Positions 37,371 through 47,101 are shown, numbered from the stretch's first letter. The stretch: DNA of 64,000 nucleotides from Thalassospira sp. (GCF_030690045.1 NZ_JAUYHK010000011.1:682001-746000), one strand, 5' to 3'. Program-made: numbers and translations. Notes: generated by a model from the sequence alone, not told the origin.

Positions 37371-38636
37371 ATGTACCGACTATTGTCCAAAATGGAAGTC
37401 GACCGGCGGTTGGTGGGACTGGCAATTGTCCTGCTGATCATCTGGGTCGGTTTCGATCTGGCGTCCGGTGGCCGCTTCATTACACCACGCAATCTTTTTA
37501 ACCTGTCGGTCCAGACCGCCTCGGTCGCCGTGATGGCATGTGGCATGGTGCTGATCATTGTCACCCGTCATATTGATCTGTCGGTTGGCGCGATGCTGGG
37601 CGTGCTTGCCATGATCATGGGCGTAGTGCAGGCCGATCTGTTGCCGCAATATCTGGGCTACAACCATCCGGCCACATGGGCTTTGACCTTGCTGGTCGGC
37701 CTGATCATCGGGGCGGCAATTGGCGGCATTCAGGGGGCAGCGGTTGGCTATCTGGGCGTTCCGGCCTTTATTGTCACGCTGGGCGGGTTACTGGTCTGGC
37801 GCGGATCGGCATGGTGGGTTACACAGGGCCGCACCGTGGCACCGCTCGATGCCAATTTCATGCTGCTGGGTGGGGGTATTGACGGCACGATTGGCGCCAG
37901 TTGGAGCTGGATCGTCGCCCTTGTTGCCATTATCGGCATCATTTATGCCACCATCATCGAACGTCGCCGTCGCCTGTCATTCAAATTTCCGGTCAAACCG
38001 TTATGGGCCGAATATACCAATGCCCTGATCAAGGGCGGTATTGTTCTGGCGATTATCATAACCCTGAATGCCTATTACCTGCCGACCCGTGCGGCCGAGG
38101 CAATCCTTGCCGAACGCGGCCTGCCGGTCACGCCGGAAAACCTGCAAATTTCACATGGTTTGCCGATCCCGCTTTTGATCGTCATTCTGGTGGCCATCGC
38201 CCTGATCGTCGTCAGCCGCCGCACACGGTTTGGCCGTTATGTCTTTGCAATGGGCGGCAACCCACAGGCCGCCGCCCTTGCCGGAATTGATACCAAACGC
38301 ATGACGGTTGCGGTTTTTGCCCTGATGGGCGTTTTATGCGCGATCAGTGCGGCGATTTCATCAGCCCGCCTGCAATCGGCAGGCAATGATCTGGGCACAC
38401 TTGATGAATTGCGCGTCATTGCCGCCGTGGTGATTGGCGGCACCTCGCTGGCCGGTGGCGTCGGCAGCATTTATGGTGCGCTGATTGGTGCGCTGGTGAT
38501 GCAAAGCCTGCAAAGCGGCATGGCGCTTTTGGGGGTCGATACGTCGCTGCAAAGCATCGTTATCGGCCTTGTTCTCGTGCTTGCCGTGTTCAGCGACCAG
38601 TATCTTAACCGTCGCCATAGCGATCCAACCACGTAA
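37371..38636 (+). CDS. xylH: Sugar ABC transporter permease (XylH type)
   Basis: A 421-residue permease of the ribose/xylose (BPD_transp_2) family with about ten or more hydrophobic segments. Marks: DLSVGAMLGVLAM (about residues 64-76), GFxVTLGG-type AFIVTLGGLLVWRG, a long periplasmic-loop insertion (about 180-250) typical of XylH, and FAMGGNPQAAALAGID (coupling loop, about 295-310). The extra length over RbsC (about 320) supports the XylH branch. Confidence 0.88.
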   Translation: MYRLLSKMEVDRRLVGLAIVLLIIWVGFDLASGGRFITPRNLFNLSVQTASVAVMACGMVLIIVTRHIDLSVGAMLGVLAMIMGVVQADLLPQYLGYNHPATWALTLLVGLIIGAAIGGIQGAAVGYLGVPAFIVTLGGLLVWRGSAWWVTQGRTVAPLDANFMLLGGGIDGTIGASWSWIVALVAIIGIIYATIIERRRRLSFKFPVKPLWAEYTNALIKGGIVLAIIITLNAYYLPTRAAEAILAERGLPVTPENLQISHGLPIPLLIVILVAIALIVVSRRTRFGRYVFAMGGNPQAAALAGIDTKRMTVAVFALMGVLCAISAAISSARLQSAGNDLGTLDELRVIAAVVIGGTSLAGGVGSIYGALIGALVMQSLQSGMALLGVDTSLQSIVIGLVLVLAVFSDQYLNRRHSDPTT

Positions 38637-38647
38637 GGAGCACGGAC

Positions 38648-39487
38648 ATGACCACAGATATCCGGCCATTGGTGGAAATGCGCGACATCCATATCAGTTT
38701 TGGCGGCGTCAAGGCGGTTGATGGTGTTTCCATCGATCTTTACCCCGGCGAAGTGGTGGGTGTTCTGGGCCATAACGGGGCGGGCAAATCCACCCTGATC
38801 AAAATCCTGTCCGGGGCCTATGTCGCCGATAGCGGCACCGTGATTGTCGATGGCAAGGAAGCCCGCATTGAAAATGCCCGCGATGCCCGCGACCACAATA
38901 TCGAAACGATTTATCAGAATCTGGCGCTGGCCGATAATCTGGACGCCGCCCAAAACCTGTTTCTGGGCCGCGAGATTACCGACCGTTTCGGGTTTCTCAA
39001 CGATGCCGCAATGGAACACAAGGCCCGCGAGGTTCTGCACCGCCTCAACCCGAATTTTCAAAAATTCGCATCGCCGGTATCGGCCTTGTCGGGCGGACAA
39101 CGGCAATCGGTCGCCATTGCGCGTGCCCTGTTATTCGAGGCCCGCGTTCTGATCATGGATGAACCCTGTGCCGCCCTTGGCGTCCATGAAACCCGAATGG
39201 TCGGCGATCTGATTGCCCAGTTAAAACAGGACGGACTTGGCATTTTGTTGATCAGCCATGATTTACATGATGTATTTGATTTATCTGACCGTTTGCATGT
39301 GATGAAGAACGGCAAGCTGGTCGGATCGGTACGCACAGAAGACGTCACCCATGACGATGTTCTGGGCATGATCATTCTGGGAAAAATGCCGCAACATCTT
39401 TTGCATCTGGCTGGCCCTGGCGCCACCAATATTCACGGGGCGACACTTCGCCCGCAGGATACCGAAACAACAGGACCGACATTATGA
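38648..39487 (+). CDS. Sugar ABC transporter ATP-binding protein, single-domain
   Basis: A 279-residue ABC ATPase: Walker A GHNGAGKST, signature LSGGQRQSVAIARAL, Walker B LIMDEPCAALG, H-loop ISHDLHDVF. E. coli-type XylG has two such domains (about 510 residues); this protein has one and resembles FrcA of the rhizobial fructose transporter, so two copies must assemble. GGAG lies before the ATG. Its stop overlaps the next start (ATGA). Confidence 0.88.
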   Translation: MTTDIRPLVEMRDIHISFGGVKAVDGVSIDLYPGEVVGVLGHNGAGKSTLIKILSGAYVADSGTVIVDGKEARIENARDARDHNIETIYQNLALADNLDAAQNLFLGREITDRFGFLNDAAMEHKAREVLHRLNPNFQKFASPVSALSGGQRQSVAIARALLFEARVLIMDEPCAALGVHETRMVGDLIAQLKQDGLGILLISHDLHDVFDLSDRLHVMKNGKLVGSVRTEDVTHDDVLGMIILGKMPQHLLHLAGPGATNIHGATLRPQDTETTGPTL

Positions 39488-40662
39488 CCGCGATGACACT
39501 GACACCACACGATATCCTGCCCCATGATGCGCAGGATGCCCTGCTGATCGGGCGCATCTGGGACCCGCGTGTTTCGGGACCAACGCCCGTTCTGGTCGAT
39601 GGTGGCAATCTGCGCGATATCAGCAGCCTCGCCCCGACGGTCAGTCAGCTTCTGGAACGATCCGACCTTGTTGCCGATCTGGCAAACCCCAAGGATTTCC
39701 CCCTGGTTGGTAACCTTGCCGATGCGGTAAAAAACAGCCAGCCCGATGCCGATGACAGCAAATTGCATCTGCTCGCCCCCAATGATTTGCAGGCCGTCAA
39801 GGCCAGCGGCGTCACCTTTGTCGCCAGTCTTCTGGAACGGGTGATCGAGGAACAGGCCCGTGGCGATTCCTCAAAGGCCGATGTCATTCGCGCCGGGATC
39901 ACCGATATTATCGGCGATGATTTGTCGCAAATTGTGCCCGGTTCGGACAAGGCTGCCGAGATTAAAAAAATCCTGCTGGAAAAAGGCGCATGGTCGCAAT
40001 ATCTCGAAGTCGGGATCGGCCCGGATGCCGAAATTTTCACCAAGGCCCCGGTGATGTCATCGGTCGGACATGGCGCAAATGTCGGCCTGCATCCGGTGTC
40101 GCACTGGAACAATCCCGAACCCGAAGTCGTTCTGGCCGTGACCTCGACAGGACGTATCGTTGGCGCAACCCTTGGCAATGATGTCAATCTGCGCGATGTC
40201 GAAGGACGATCTGCCCTGTTGCTGGGCAAGGCCAAGGACAATAACGGCTCGTGCGCCATCGGGCCGTTTATCCGCCTGTTTGACGGTGCCTTCACCTTGG
40301 CCGATGCCAAATCCGCCGATATCGGCCTGACAATTGACGGCCCCGAAGGATTCCATCTCGAAGCCGTCAGTTCCATGAGCAAAATCAGCCGCAGCCCCGA
40401 AAGTCTGGTTGCCCAGGCCGCCGGAAAACATCATCAATATCCCGATGGGTTCATGCTGTTTTTAGGCACCATGTTTGCCCCGGTTGCCGATCGGGGTGCC
40501 GATGGTCGCGGCTTCACACACCAGGTCGGCGATATCGTCACCATATCGACACCCAAAATGGGCGCACTGGTCAACCGGGTGGACCGGTCCGATGTGATTG
40601 CACCCTGGCAGTTTGGCATTACCGCCCTGATCACCAATCTGGCGGCGCGCGGCCTTCTTTAG
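39484..40662 (+). CDS. xylX: FAH-family 2-keto-3-deoxypentonate dehydratase (XylX-like)
   Basis: A 392-residue fumarylacetoacetate-hydrolase-fold protein. The metal-binding acids are visible in NPEPEVVLAV (Glu pair) and GNDVNLRDVE (Asp), and the substrate Lys in GKAKDNNGSCAIGP. In the Weimberg pathway this family member (Caulobacter XylX and arabinose equivalents) dehydrates 2-keto-3-deoxypentonate to 2-oxoglutarate semialdehyde. Overlap with the transporter ATPase gene makes the link to pentose use direct. The next enzyme, an aldehyde dehydrogenase, is not in this window. Confidence 0.8.
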   Translation: MTAMTLTPHDILPHDAQDALLIGRIWDPRVSGPTPVLVDGGNLRDISSLAPTVSQLLERSDLVADLANPKDFPLVGNLADAVKNSQPDADDSKLHLLAPNDLQAVKASGVTFVASLLERVIEEQARGDSSKADVIRAGITDIIGDDLSQIVPGSDKAAEIKKILLEKGAWSQYLEVGIGPDAEIFTKAPVMSSVGHGANVGLHPVSHWNNPEPEVVLAVTSTGRIVGATLGNDVNLRDVEGRSALLLGKAKDNNGSCAIGPFIRLFDGAFTLADAKSADIGLTIDGPEGFHLEAVSSMSKISRSPESLVAQAAGKHHQYPDGFMLFLGTMFAPVADRGADGRGFTHQVGDIVTISTPKMGALVNRVDRSDVIAPWQFGITALITNLAARGLL

Positions 40663-40724
40663 GCCCGCGTCCCTTCTTTCCCCTTCCCCTGATCCCGCCT
40701 AACCACAGGACAACATCCCGCCCC

Positions 40725-41969
40725 ATGATCCGGTCATCCGAAACCGATATTCTCCGTCAACCATCGCAGGTCGCAATTTTACGCTATCTTCGCGTCCGGG
40801 GACCGGCGGCGCGGATCGATATCGGGGCGGCCACCGGTCTCAGCCCGGCCAGCGTCACCGCGCTGACCGCCGACCTGATTGCACAGGGGCTGGTGCGTGA
40901 AATCCAGTCATCCCCCATTCCCAATGGTGCGGGCACCGTTGCAAATGCCGCCCGGGGCAGACCGAAAATCCTGCTGGATCTTGTGCCTTCTGCGGTTGCG
41001 ATGATCGGGGTAAAACTGACGATCAACCACATCGAAATCGTCCTTGGCAATTTCAAGGGCGAAATTGATGTTTCCCGCCAACATGTCACCAATACCCTTG
41101 ATCTCGACAGCGATGCACTGGTCGAAACCCTGTGTCACCTGATTGACCGTTTCCTTGCCGATCACAAGGATCAGCTGTCGGTGCGGCCATCGGGCATTGG
41201 CATTGCGGTTCAGGGTATTGCCGATGCCAATAGCGGCAACATCATGTGGTCGCCCGCCCTGCGGCACCGCCACATTCCAATCACCGCCCCCTTGATGCAG
41301 CGTTATGGCTGTATCGTGGAAATGTCGAATGACGCCAATTGCATCGCCACCGCCATCACCCAGAACGATCAGTGGCACGGCGCTGGCGATTTTGCCGTTA
41401 TCATGCTGGGATACGGGGTGGGCATGGGTATGGTGTTGAACGGTTCGGTTTATAACGGGCCGTTTGGCGCGGCGGCCGAATTTGGCCACACCAAATATCA
41501 GCCCGACGGCCCGATATGCAATTGCGGACGCCGCGGTTGTCTGGAAGCCTATATCGGCGATTATGCCCTGCTGCGCGATGCCGCCGGGCTGATCGACCTG
41601 CCCCCGGCCGCCAACAGCCTGCACCCCTCCGAAGAACAGATGATGGAACTGGTACATCTGGCCCGCAATGGCCGCGAAGACATCGCCGATCTGTTCCGTC
41701 ATGCGGGCAAGGTTCTGGGATATGGCATTGCCAATCTGATCGCCCTGATCGGGCCGGAACGCATATTGATCACCGGGTCGGGTGCGCGCGCCTATGATTT
41801 GATGGAACCCGACATGCGGCGCGGCCTGCGCGAGGCACTGGTGGCGGAATTGCGCGATGGCCCCGAAATCCTGCACCTGCCCTGGGATCAGGATCTGGCA
41901 TTATTGGGGGCCATCGGCCAATCCCTGTTGCGTTACGACGAACGGATGTTTTCCGTCAGCACGGCCTGA
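40725..41969 (+). CDS. ROK-family transcriptional regulator (XylR/NagC type)
   Basis: A 414-residue regulator with an N-terminal winged HTH (ILRYLRVRGPAARIDIGAATGLSPASVTAL cited in part: RIDIGAATGLSPASVT, about residues 28-43) and a ROK sugar-binding domain (GIGIAVQGIAD, MSNDANCIA, YGVGMGMVLNG). The zinc motif is CNCGRRGCLEAY (about residues 264-275), preceded by the metal-binding HTKYQPDGPI. Such proteins repress sugar operons and release DNA on sugar binding; it should control the adjacent pentose genes. Its last 37 bases overlap the convergent peptidase gene. Confidence 0.88.
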   Translation: MIRSSETDILRQPSQVAILRYLRVRGPAARIDIGAATGLSPASVTALTADLIAQGLVREIQSSPIPNGAGTVANAARGRPKILLDLVPSAVAMIGVKLTINHIEIVLGNFKGEIDVSRQHVTNTLDLDSDALVETLCHLIDRFLADHKDQLSVRPSGIGIAVQGIADANSGNIMWSPALRHRHIPITAPLMQRYGCIVEMSNDANCIATAITQNDQWHGAGDFAVIMLGYGVGMGMVLNGSVYNGPFGAAAEFGHTKYQPDGPICNCGRRGCLEAYIGDYALLRDAAGLIDLPPAANSLHPSEEQMMELVHLARNGREDIADLFRHAGKVLGYGIANLIALIGPERILITGSGARAYDLMEPDMRRGLREALVAELRDGPEILHLPWDQDLALLGAIGQSLLRYDERMFSVSTA

Positions 41970-43687
41970 AAGGCCTCATACGCCGACAGAACCGTTGCCA
42001 TCTGTGCCGTATGTCCGGCGACAAACGCCTCGCCATAAACTGTTTCATCCGGATATTCGGTAATCAGCGTCAGCGGCACCTGATGCCGGTCATCAACCGA
42101 AACCAGACATGGGAAACCGTTGATGATGCGAAAACCGGTTTCACCGGCATGGATTTCATAAAGATCAATCTGCGCCCGGTTAAACGCGACCAGCCCCGGC
42201 ACCGCCACAAGGTTTCTGGTCACGTGGTCGATGAAATTTTCGGCGCGTTCGCTCCATCCCGCATGATGGCGCATGATCAGGAAAAATCCCTTTGGCAAGG
42301 TCCACATACCAAAACCACGCGGCACATACCCCGACAGGGGCCGGATCCATTCATGCGCCGGATACCCGTGTAAATTGACATGCAACTGTGCGCCGCTCAG
42401 ACGTTCGGCCTGAACCCGGATTTCCTTTTCATACAACCGGTCCCCCGTGCGATATTCCAGATCATCGCCCAGCGCGGTATAACGCGCCGCATGGTGCATA
42501 TGCGCCGGATTATCGGCACATAACCGTTGATGCACGGCATATCCATCGGGGTTTTCCAGCGGCGAAATTGTAAAATGCGCACCGGGCCGTGCGGCCAGAA
42601 TTCTGGCCGCACGCAAGGCCCCGACAATGCCACTGGTTTCATTGGGATGCTGCCCGCCACTGATCATGACGGCGGCATCACGTCCCCGATGATATCGCGC
42701 CCGCAAAGGCCGCCCGGCATAAGACCGCGTTTCAAACGTTTCGCCGTCAATCGCCGCCAGTTCATCGCGGATTTGATCGGCTGATAACGGGGCCTGTGCG
42801 TCCTCAAGATTTTGGACTGCTCCGCTACGTTCGGCAACGGCATAAGGCCGCGTTTCAATCATCAGTGTCGGCGCACCATCGCCGTGAATGATTTCCGGGA
42901 TAATTTGCCCAGGTTGCAACCCCCGGTCGCCCAAGGGCCGACCCGATTTTTTCTGAAACAATTCCAGCAGGGAAAAATAGAAATCCTCATGCAGGGCTTC
43001 ATGCAGGCTGATTGCTTCAAACCCGTATCCACAATTGCGATCCGTACCCGGTAATGTCACCCGGATATTCAATTCCTCAAAATAAGGTTCGCGATGGCCC
43101 CAGTCATGACCGGCAATCGCCTGAATGCCGGTTGCAAACAGCGCCTCGTAATCGGTTTCTATCCGTTCATCGCGCAGAATGGTCCCATTCGCATCCGTAA
43201 TCCTGATCCAGCCGGTCGGCGACACACAGCTTTCGCCCACCGCATCCAGATGATGACGATTAGGGGCGAAAACAGAATAATTTGCCCGATGACCATCCGC
43301 CCGTGTCAGGGTCACATCATAGACAAAATCATCCCGTTTGGCCGTCACAAACCGTATTTTCGCATCACCGACAAGCGCCGCCAGCGGATAGGTTTCCAGC
43401 AAAAAACGGTTGCCCGCACAGCCGGTATATTCGGGACAGGCAACAACAATTTCCGAAAATCCGTCCAGCCCGGCATCTTCCAGAAAGAAATGCAAAAGCG
43501 GCTTGTAAGCACTGCGAATACGGGCCTGAACGCCAAAGGTGGCAAGGCTTTGTTCGGCAGAACGGCGGCTGGGTTCGTCTTCAAACAACCATGCCTCGAT
43601 GGTTTTTCCGCGATGGGTCTCTGCCCCGAAATCCGCGACAAGACGATCCAGTGTGCGGTCAAACCCGCCCTGATAAATGATGGTCAT
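41933..43687 (-). CDS. M14-family zinc carboxypeptidase-like protein
   Basis: A 584-residue cytoplasmic protein (no signal peptide). The C-terminal half holds the M14 zinc pattern: GGQHPNETSG (His and Glu ligands, about residues 343-352), then HVNLHGYPAHEW (third His, about 440), with a candidate catalytic Glu in YEIHAGETG. The N-terminal about 300 residues have no motif I recognise and may bind peptide. It starts inside the stop of the peptide-permease gene upstream (ATGA), so imported peptides are the likely substrates. The 3' end runs 37 bp antisense into the ROK gene. Confidence 0.75.
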   Translation of the reverse strand: MTIIYQGGFDRTLDRLVADFGAETHRGKTIEAWLFEDEPSRRSAEQSLATFGVQARIRSAYKPLLHFFLEDAGLDGFSEIVVACPEYTGCAGNRFLLETYPLAALVGDAKIRFVTAKRDDFVYDVTLTRADGHRANYSVFAPNRHHLDAVGESCVSPTGWIRITDANGTILRDERIETDYEALFATGIQAIAGHDWGHREPYFEELNIRVTLPGTDRNCGYGFEAISLHEALHEDFYFSLLELFQKKSGRPLGDRGLQPGQIIPEIIHGDGAPTLMIETRPYAVAERSGAVQNLEDAQAPLSADQIRDELAAIDGETFETRSYAGRPLRARYHRGRDAAVMISGGQHPNETSGIVGALRAARILAARPGAHFTISPLENPDGYAVHQRLCADNPAHMHHAARYTALGDDLEYRTGDRLYEKEIRVQAERLSGAQLHVNLHGYPAHEWIRPLSGYVPRGFGMWTLPKGFFLIMRHHAGWSERAENFIDHVTRNLVAVPGLVAFNRAQIDLYEIHAGETGFRIINGFPCLVSVDDRHQVPLTLITEYPDETVYGEAFVAGHTAQMATVLSAYEAFQAVLTENIRSS

Positions 43688-44538
43688 TTCGATGTTCTGC
43701 CTGTCGGATCAAGACTGTCGCGCAGCCAGTCCCCCAAAAGATTCAGGCCCAGCACGGTCAAAAGAATGGCAAGCCCGGGAAAGACACTGACCCACCACGC
43801 ATTCTGAAGATAGGTTCGGCCATCGGCCAGCATACCGCCCCAACTGGGGATCAGCGGATCAACACCCAACCCCAGAAACGTCAGGCTGCTTTCCAGCAAG
43901 ATATTGGTAGCGACATTCAACGTCATCAGCACAATCACCGGCCCGATCAGATTGGGCAGCAAATGCCGAAATAAAATGCTGCGATCCTTAACGCCAATCG
44001 CACGGGCCGACAGAATAAATTCCCGATCCCGCAACGACAGAACCAGACCACGCACCAGCCTTGCATATTGCACCCATTGCGACACAATCAGCAAAATGAT
44101 CATATTGGTCAGGCCGCCACCAACAATGGCGATAAAGGTGATCGCCAGAAGAATGAACGGCATGGCAAGCTGCACATCGGCAAAGCGCATGACGATCATG
44201 TCCCAGAACCCGCGGTAATACCCGGAAATCAGGCCCATGATCACGCCGACAACGACCGCCCCGGCAACCGAAACAAACCCGACCTGAAGCGAAATTTTGC
44301 CGCCGCCAATCACCCGCGCCAACACATCTCGGCCCAGCGGATCGGTGCCAAACGGATGGCTCCAATCGGCAAAGGGTGGCAGCAGGCGCGCCATCAGATT
44401 GATTTTAAAGGCGCTGTCGGGAAAAATGAAATCGGAAAACAAAACGGCCAGACACATACCGCCGGTCAGGATCGTACCCAGCACGAATTCCAGACCTTTG
44501 AACTGTGCAAACCGCGATGATGAAACAGGGGATGACAT
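43684..44538 (-). CDS. dppC: Peptide ABC transporter permease DppC type
   Basis: A 284-residue inner-membrane permease: HPFGTDPLGRDVLARVI (about residues 65-81) and the coupling-loop EAA motif ILSARAIGVKDRSILFRHLLPN (given partly: ARAIGVKDRS) are hallmarks of DppC/OppC. The start at 44538 (MSSPVSSS) is four bases after the dppB stop with GGAG upstream; the open frame continues 23 residues further into dppB without support. Confidence 0.88.
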   Translation of the reverse strand: MSSPVSSSRFAQFKGLEFVLGTILTGGMCLAVLFSDFIFPDSAFKINLMARLLPPFADWSHPFGTDPLGRDVLARVIGGGKISLQVGFVSVAGAVVVGVIMGLISGYYRGFWDMIVMRFADVQLAMPFILLAITFIAIVGGGLTNMIILLIVSQWVQYARLVRGLVLSLRDREFILSARAIGVKDRSILFRHLLPNLIGPVIVLMTLNVATNILLESSLTFLGLGVDPLIPSWGGMLADGRTYLQNAWWVSVFPGLAILLTVLGLNLLGDWLRDSLDPTGRTSK

Positions 44539-44542
44539 CGGC

Positions 44543-45466
44543 CTACTCCGTCCGGACGCGCGGATCGATAAAGCCATAGGCAATATCGACCAGAAGATTG
44601 ACAGCAACGATCAACAGCGACAGAACGGTAATCACCGCCTGCAACACCGGATAATCACGGGCCCCGACGGCGTCAAAAGCCAGCGTGCCCAGTCCCGGCC
44701 AGTTAAACACCCGTTCCACTACCACAATCCCGCCCAACAGCGCGCCAAATTGCAAACCGAAATAGGTAATCAGCGGAATGGCACAATTGCGCAGGGCATG
44801 TTTGTACAGCACGACATTTTCGCTAAGCCCCTTGGCGCGGGCCACCATGATGTATTGCGATTGCAGGGTTTCAAGCATCGACGTCCGGACAAGCCGCACA
44901 TTGGTCGCCGTCAGGATGATTCCCATGGTCAGGGCAGGCATGATGAAACTCATCGCGCCGTCCATGCCGCTGGGCGGCAACCATTGCAGGGTGATCGAAA
45001 ACAACAGAACCATCATGATCGCCAGCCAGAAATTCGGAAAGGATAAGCCGACCAGCGACAGGATGCGGATCATCTGATCTGGCCATTTCCCACGCGATAC
45101 TGCCGCCTGAATGCCCAGCGGGATCGACACCGCAATCGACACCACCAAAGATGCCAGGGCCAACAACAGGGTGGCAGGCAAGGCCGCGCCGACCAGTTTG
45201 ACAACCGGGGTGCCCCCCAAAAAACTGCGCCCGAAATCAAGGGTAACCAGCCCCGTCAGAAATCCCCAATACTGAGCAAAAAAGGACTGGTTCAGGCCCA
45301 ACGCCTCGCGGATGCGCACCAGATCGGCCTCGGTCACGCTGCCTGACCCTTGCGTCAACATCAACGCCGGATCCCCGGTCAGGCGGATGGCAAAGGCCAC
45401 AATCAGCGTCACCGCCAGAATGACAAATACCGCTTGTGCGAAACGTTTGATAAGAAAACCGACCAA
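44543..45466 (-). CDS. dppB: Peptide ABC transporter permease DppB type
   Basis: About 307 residues, starting with a hydrophobic helix (FLIKRFAQAVFVILAVTLIV) as in all DppB proteins. It has DPALMLTQGS, the loop VARAKGLSENVVLYKHALRN (EAA motif) and GTLAFDAVGARDYP. I chose a TTG start at 45466 because AAGGACGGGG precedes it; an in-frame GTG at 45505 lies inside the 3' arm of a stable stem-loop and would add 13 atypical residues. Confidence 0.85.
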   Translation of the reverse strand: MVGFLIKRFAQAVFVILAVTLIVAFAIRLTGDPALMLTQGSGSVTEADLVRIREALGLNQSFFAQYWGFLTGLVTLDFGRSFLGGTPVVKLVGAALPATLLLALASLVVSIAVSIPLGIQAAVSRGKWPDQMIRILSLVGLSFPNFWLAIMMVLLFSITLQWLPPSGMDGAMSFIMPALTMGIILTATNVRLVRTSMLETLQSQYIMVARAKGLSENVVLYKHALRNCAIPLITYFGLQFGALLGGIVVVERVFNWPGLGTLAFDAVGARDYPVLQAVITVLSLLIVAVNLLVDIAYGFIDPRVRTE

Positions 45467-45491
45467 GGGCCCCGTCCTTATTGTAAGGATA

Positions 45492-45520
45492 AATGCCGCC
45501 CGCACCAGACGGGCGGCATT
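45492..45520 (-). other. Intercistronic stem-loop between dppA and dppB
   Basis: AATGCCGCCCG (45492-45502) and CGGGCGGCATT (45510-45520) make a perfect 11-bp stem with a 7-base loop just after the dppA stop. The following minus-strand bases are TATCCTTAC, not a T-run, so partial termination or 3'-end protection of dppA mRNA is likelier than full termination. Confidence 0.65.
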
Positions 45521-45529
45521 CCTGTTGTG

Positions 45530-47062
45530 TTAGTCAACGCTGACATTGGTCAGTCGCAAACGGCTGTCCGGCACACCTTCAAAATTCTTGACGCGCTTGT
45601 TCACGCCAAAAATGGCGTTCAGGTTATAAAGCGGCATTTCCAAAGCCCGATCTGCCGTATAATGCGCAATGGATTTCAGGATTTCCTCGCGTTTGGCCTG
45701 ATCAGTGATGGCGCGCTGAGATTCCAGCAACGCATCAAGTTCCGCGTCGCTGTCATACGGGTTCCATTTTTCGCCGCTGTGATACATCGAATACGCCGTA
45801 TTGTCGTAATCCAGCGTCCAGCCGCCCCATGATTGCTGGAACATCTCGCCGGTTTTGCCGGTCGGAATGATGTCGTTCAACAACACATTGGTTTCATAGG
45901 GCTGGATCGTCGCATTAAGACCGATAACCTGAAGATAGCTGGCGACAGCCTGTACCACTTCGTTAAAGGTCGCGTCATTGCCGCGAATATCAATTTGCAG
46001 GCTTGCACCCGGTGCGACCCCGGCTTCGGCCAAAAGGGCCATCGCCTGTTCCGGATCATAGGGCAGCGGCACCATGTCCGGGTCATTACCAAACGACAAT
46101 TCACCCTGGAAACTGGCAATCGGCGATGCCTGTCCACCCAAAATCGACTGAATGATCATCTCGCGGTCCACACCCAGAATCAGTGCCTTGCGCACCTTCT
46201 CATCGGCTGTAATGCCGTTGGCGGTGTTGAAACGCAGGGCGACAACCGTCGGGCTGGCGACACTGACCACAGCAAGTTTGTCATCGGCTTCGATGGTCGG
46301 AATCATGCCAATCGGAATGGTCGGCGGAATCACGATATCAACCCGGCCCGCCTGCAATTCGGCAACGGCGGTAGCCGGTTCGGTGATAAACCGGTATTCA
46401 AGGTTCGACAATTTGGGTGCACCGCCCCAATGATCGGCAAAGGCTTCAAGCTTGATGCCGATTTTCGGTTCGTAGGACACAAATTTGAACGGCCCTGTGC
46501 CGACCGGATTGACGTTGAAATAATCGTCGCCCTGTTCGGTGATGTATTTCGGCGGCACGATCATCGCCCCGTACCCCGCCAATTTGGTCAGCAAAACCGG
46601 ATCGGGCGCAGTCAGGTTAAAATCAACCGTCAGATCGTCGATCACATCAACCGAACTGATCGCGATATAGTTTGACCGTTGCGGGCCTTTGGCGCCTTCT
46701 TCGCCCAACAGGCGGTCAAAGGTGAATTTCACGGCATCGGCATTAAACGGTTCGCCATTGTGAAAAGTGACATTTTCGCGCAGATGAAACCGGATTTTTT
46801 TGCCGTCTTCGGAAACATCCCACGACGTCGCCAGCCCCGGCACCAGTTTGGCATCCGGCCCGCGATAGGTCAGGCCATCATAAATATTGGTCGAAACAGA
46901 TGCCCAGTTGACCAGAAACGTGTCAATCGGGTCCCAACTGCCGGGGTCTTGCGGCGACGAAACAATCAGTGTTCCTTCAGCCTGTGCCGGGGCAGTTGCA
47001 AAAACGCCCCCCGTCAGGGCAAGCGCCAGCAGCGCTGCCTGTAATCCCTTTTTCTTCACCAT
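45530..47062 (-). CDS. dppA: Peptide ABC transporter substrate-binding protein (SBP family 5)
   Basis: A 510-residue periplasmic protein. A signal peptide (KKKGLQAALLALALTGG to AQA, about 28 residues) precedes the family-5 pattern: DPGSWDPIDTF, PGLATSWDVSEDGKKIRFHLRENVTFHNGEPF (the second part only: FHLRENVTFHNGEPF, about residues 90-105), and VGTGPFKF. It delivers di- or oligopeptides or related compounds to DppBC. It has only a weak ribosome-binding site (GGAGA before ATG). Confidence 0.88.
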   Translation of the reverse strand: MVKKKGLQAALLALALTGGVFATAPAQAEGTLIVSSPQDPGSWDPIDTFLVNWASVSTNIYDGLTYRGPDAKLVPGLATSWDVSEDGKKIRFHLRENVTFHNGEPFNADAVKFTFDRLLGEEGAKGPQRSNYIAISSVDVIDDLTVDFNLTAPDPVLLTKLAGYGAMIVPPKYITEQGDDYFNVNPVGTGPFKFVSYEPKIGIKLEAFADHWGGAPKLSNLEYRFITEPATAVAELQAGRVDIVIPPTIPIGMIPTIEADDKLAVVSVASPTVVALRFNTANGITADEKVRKALILGVDREMIIQSILGGQASPIASFQGELSFGNDPDMVPLPYDPEQAMALLAEAGVAPGASLQIDIRGNDATFNEVVQAVASYLQVIGLNATIQPYETNVLLNDIIPTGKTGEMFQQSWGGWTLDYDNTAYSMYHSGEKWNPYDSDAELDALLESQRAITDQAKREEILKSIAHYTADRALEMPLYNLNAIFGVNKRVKNFEGVPDSRLRLTNVSVD

Positions 47063-47101
47063 GCCATTCTCTCCTGTTGCGAAAACCCGAATTTCAGACG
47101 A

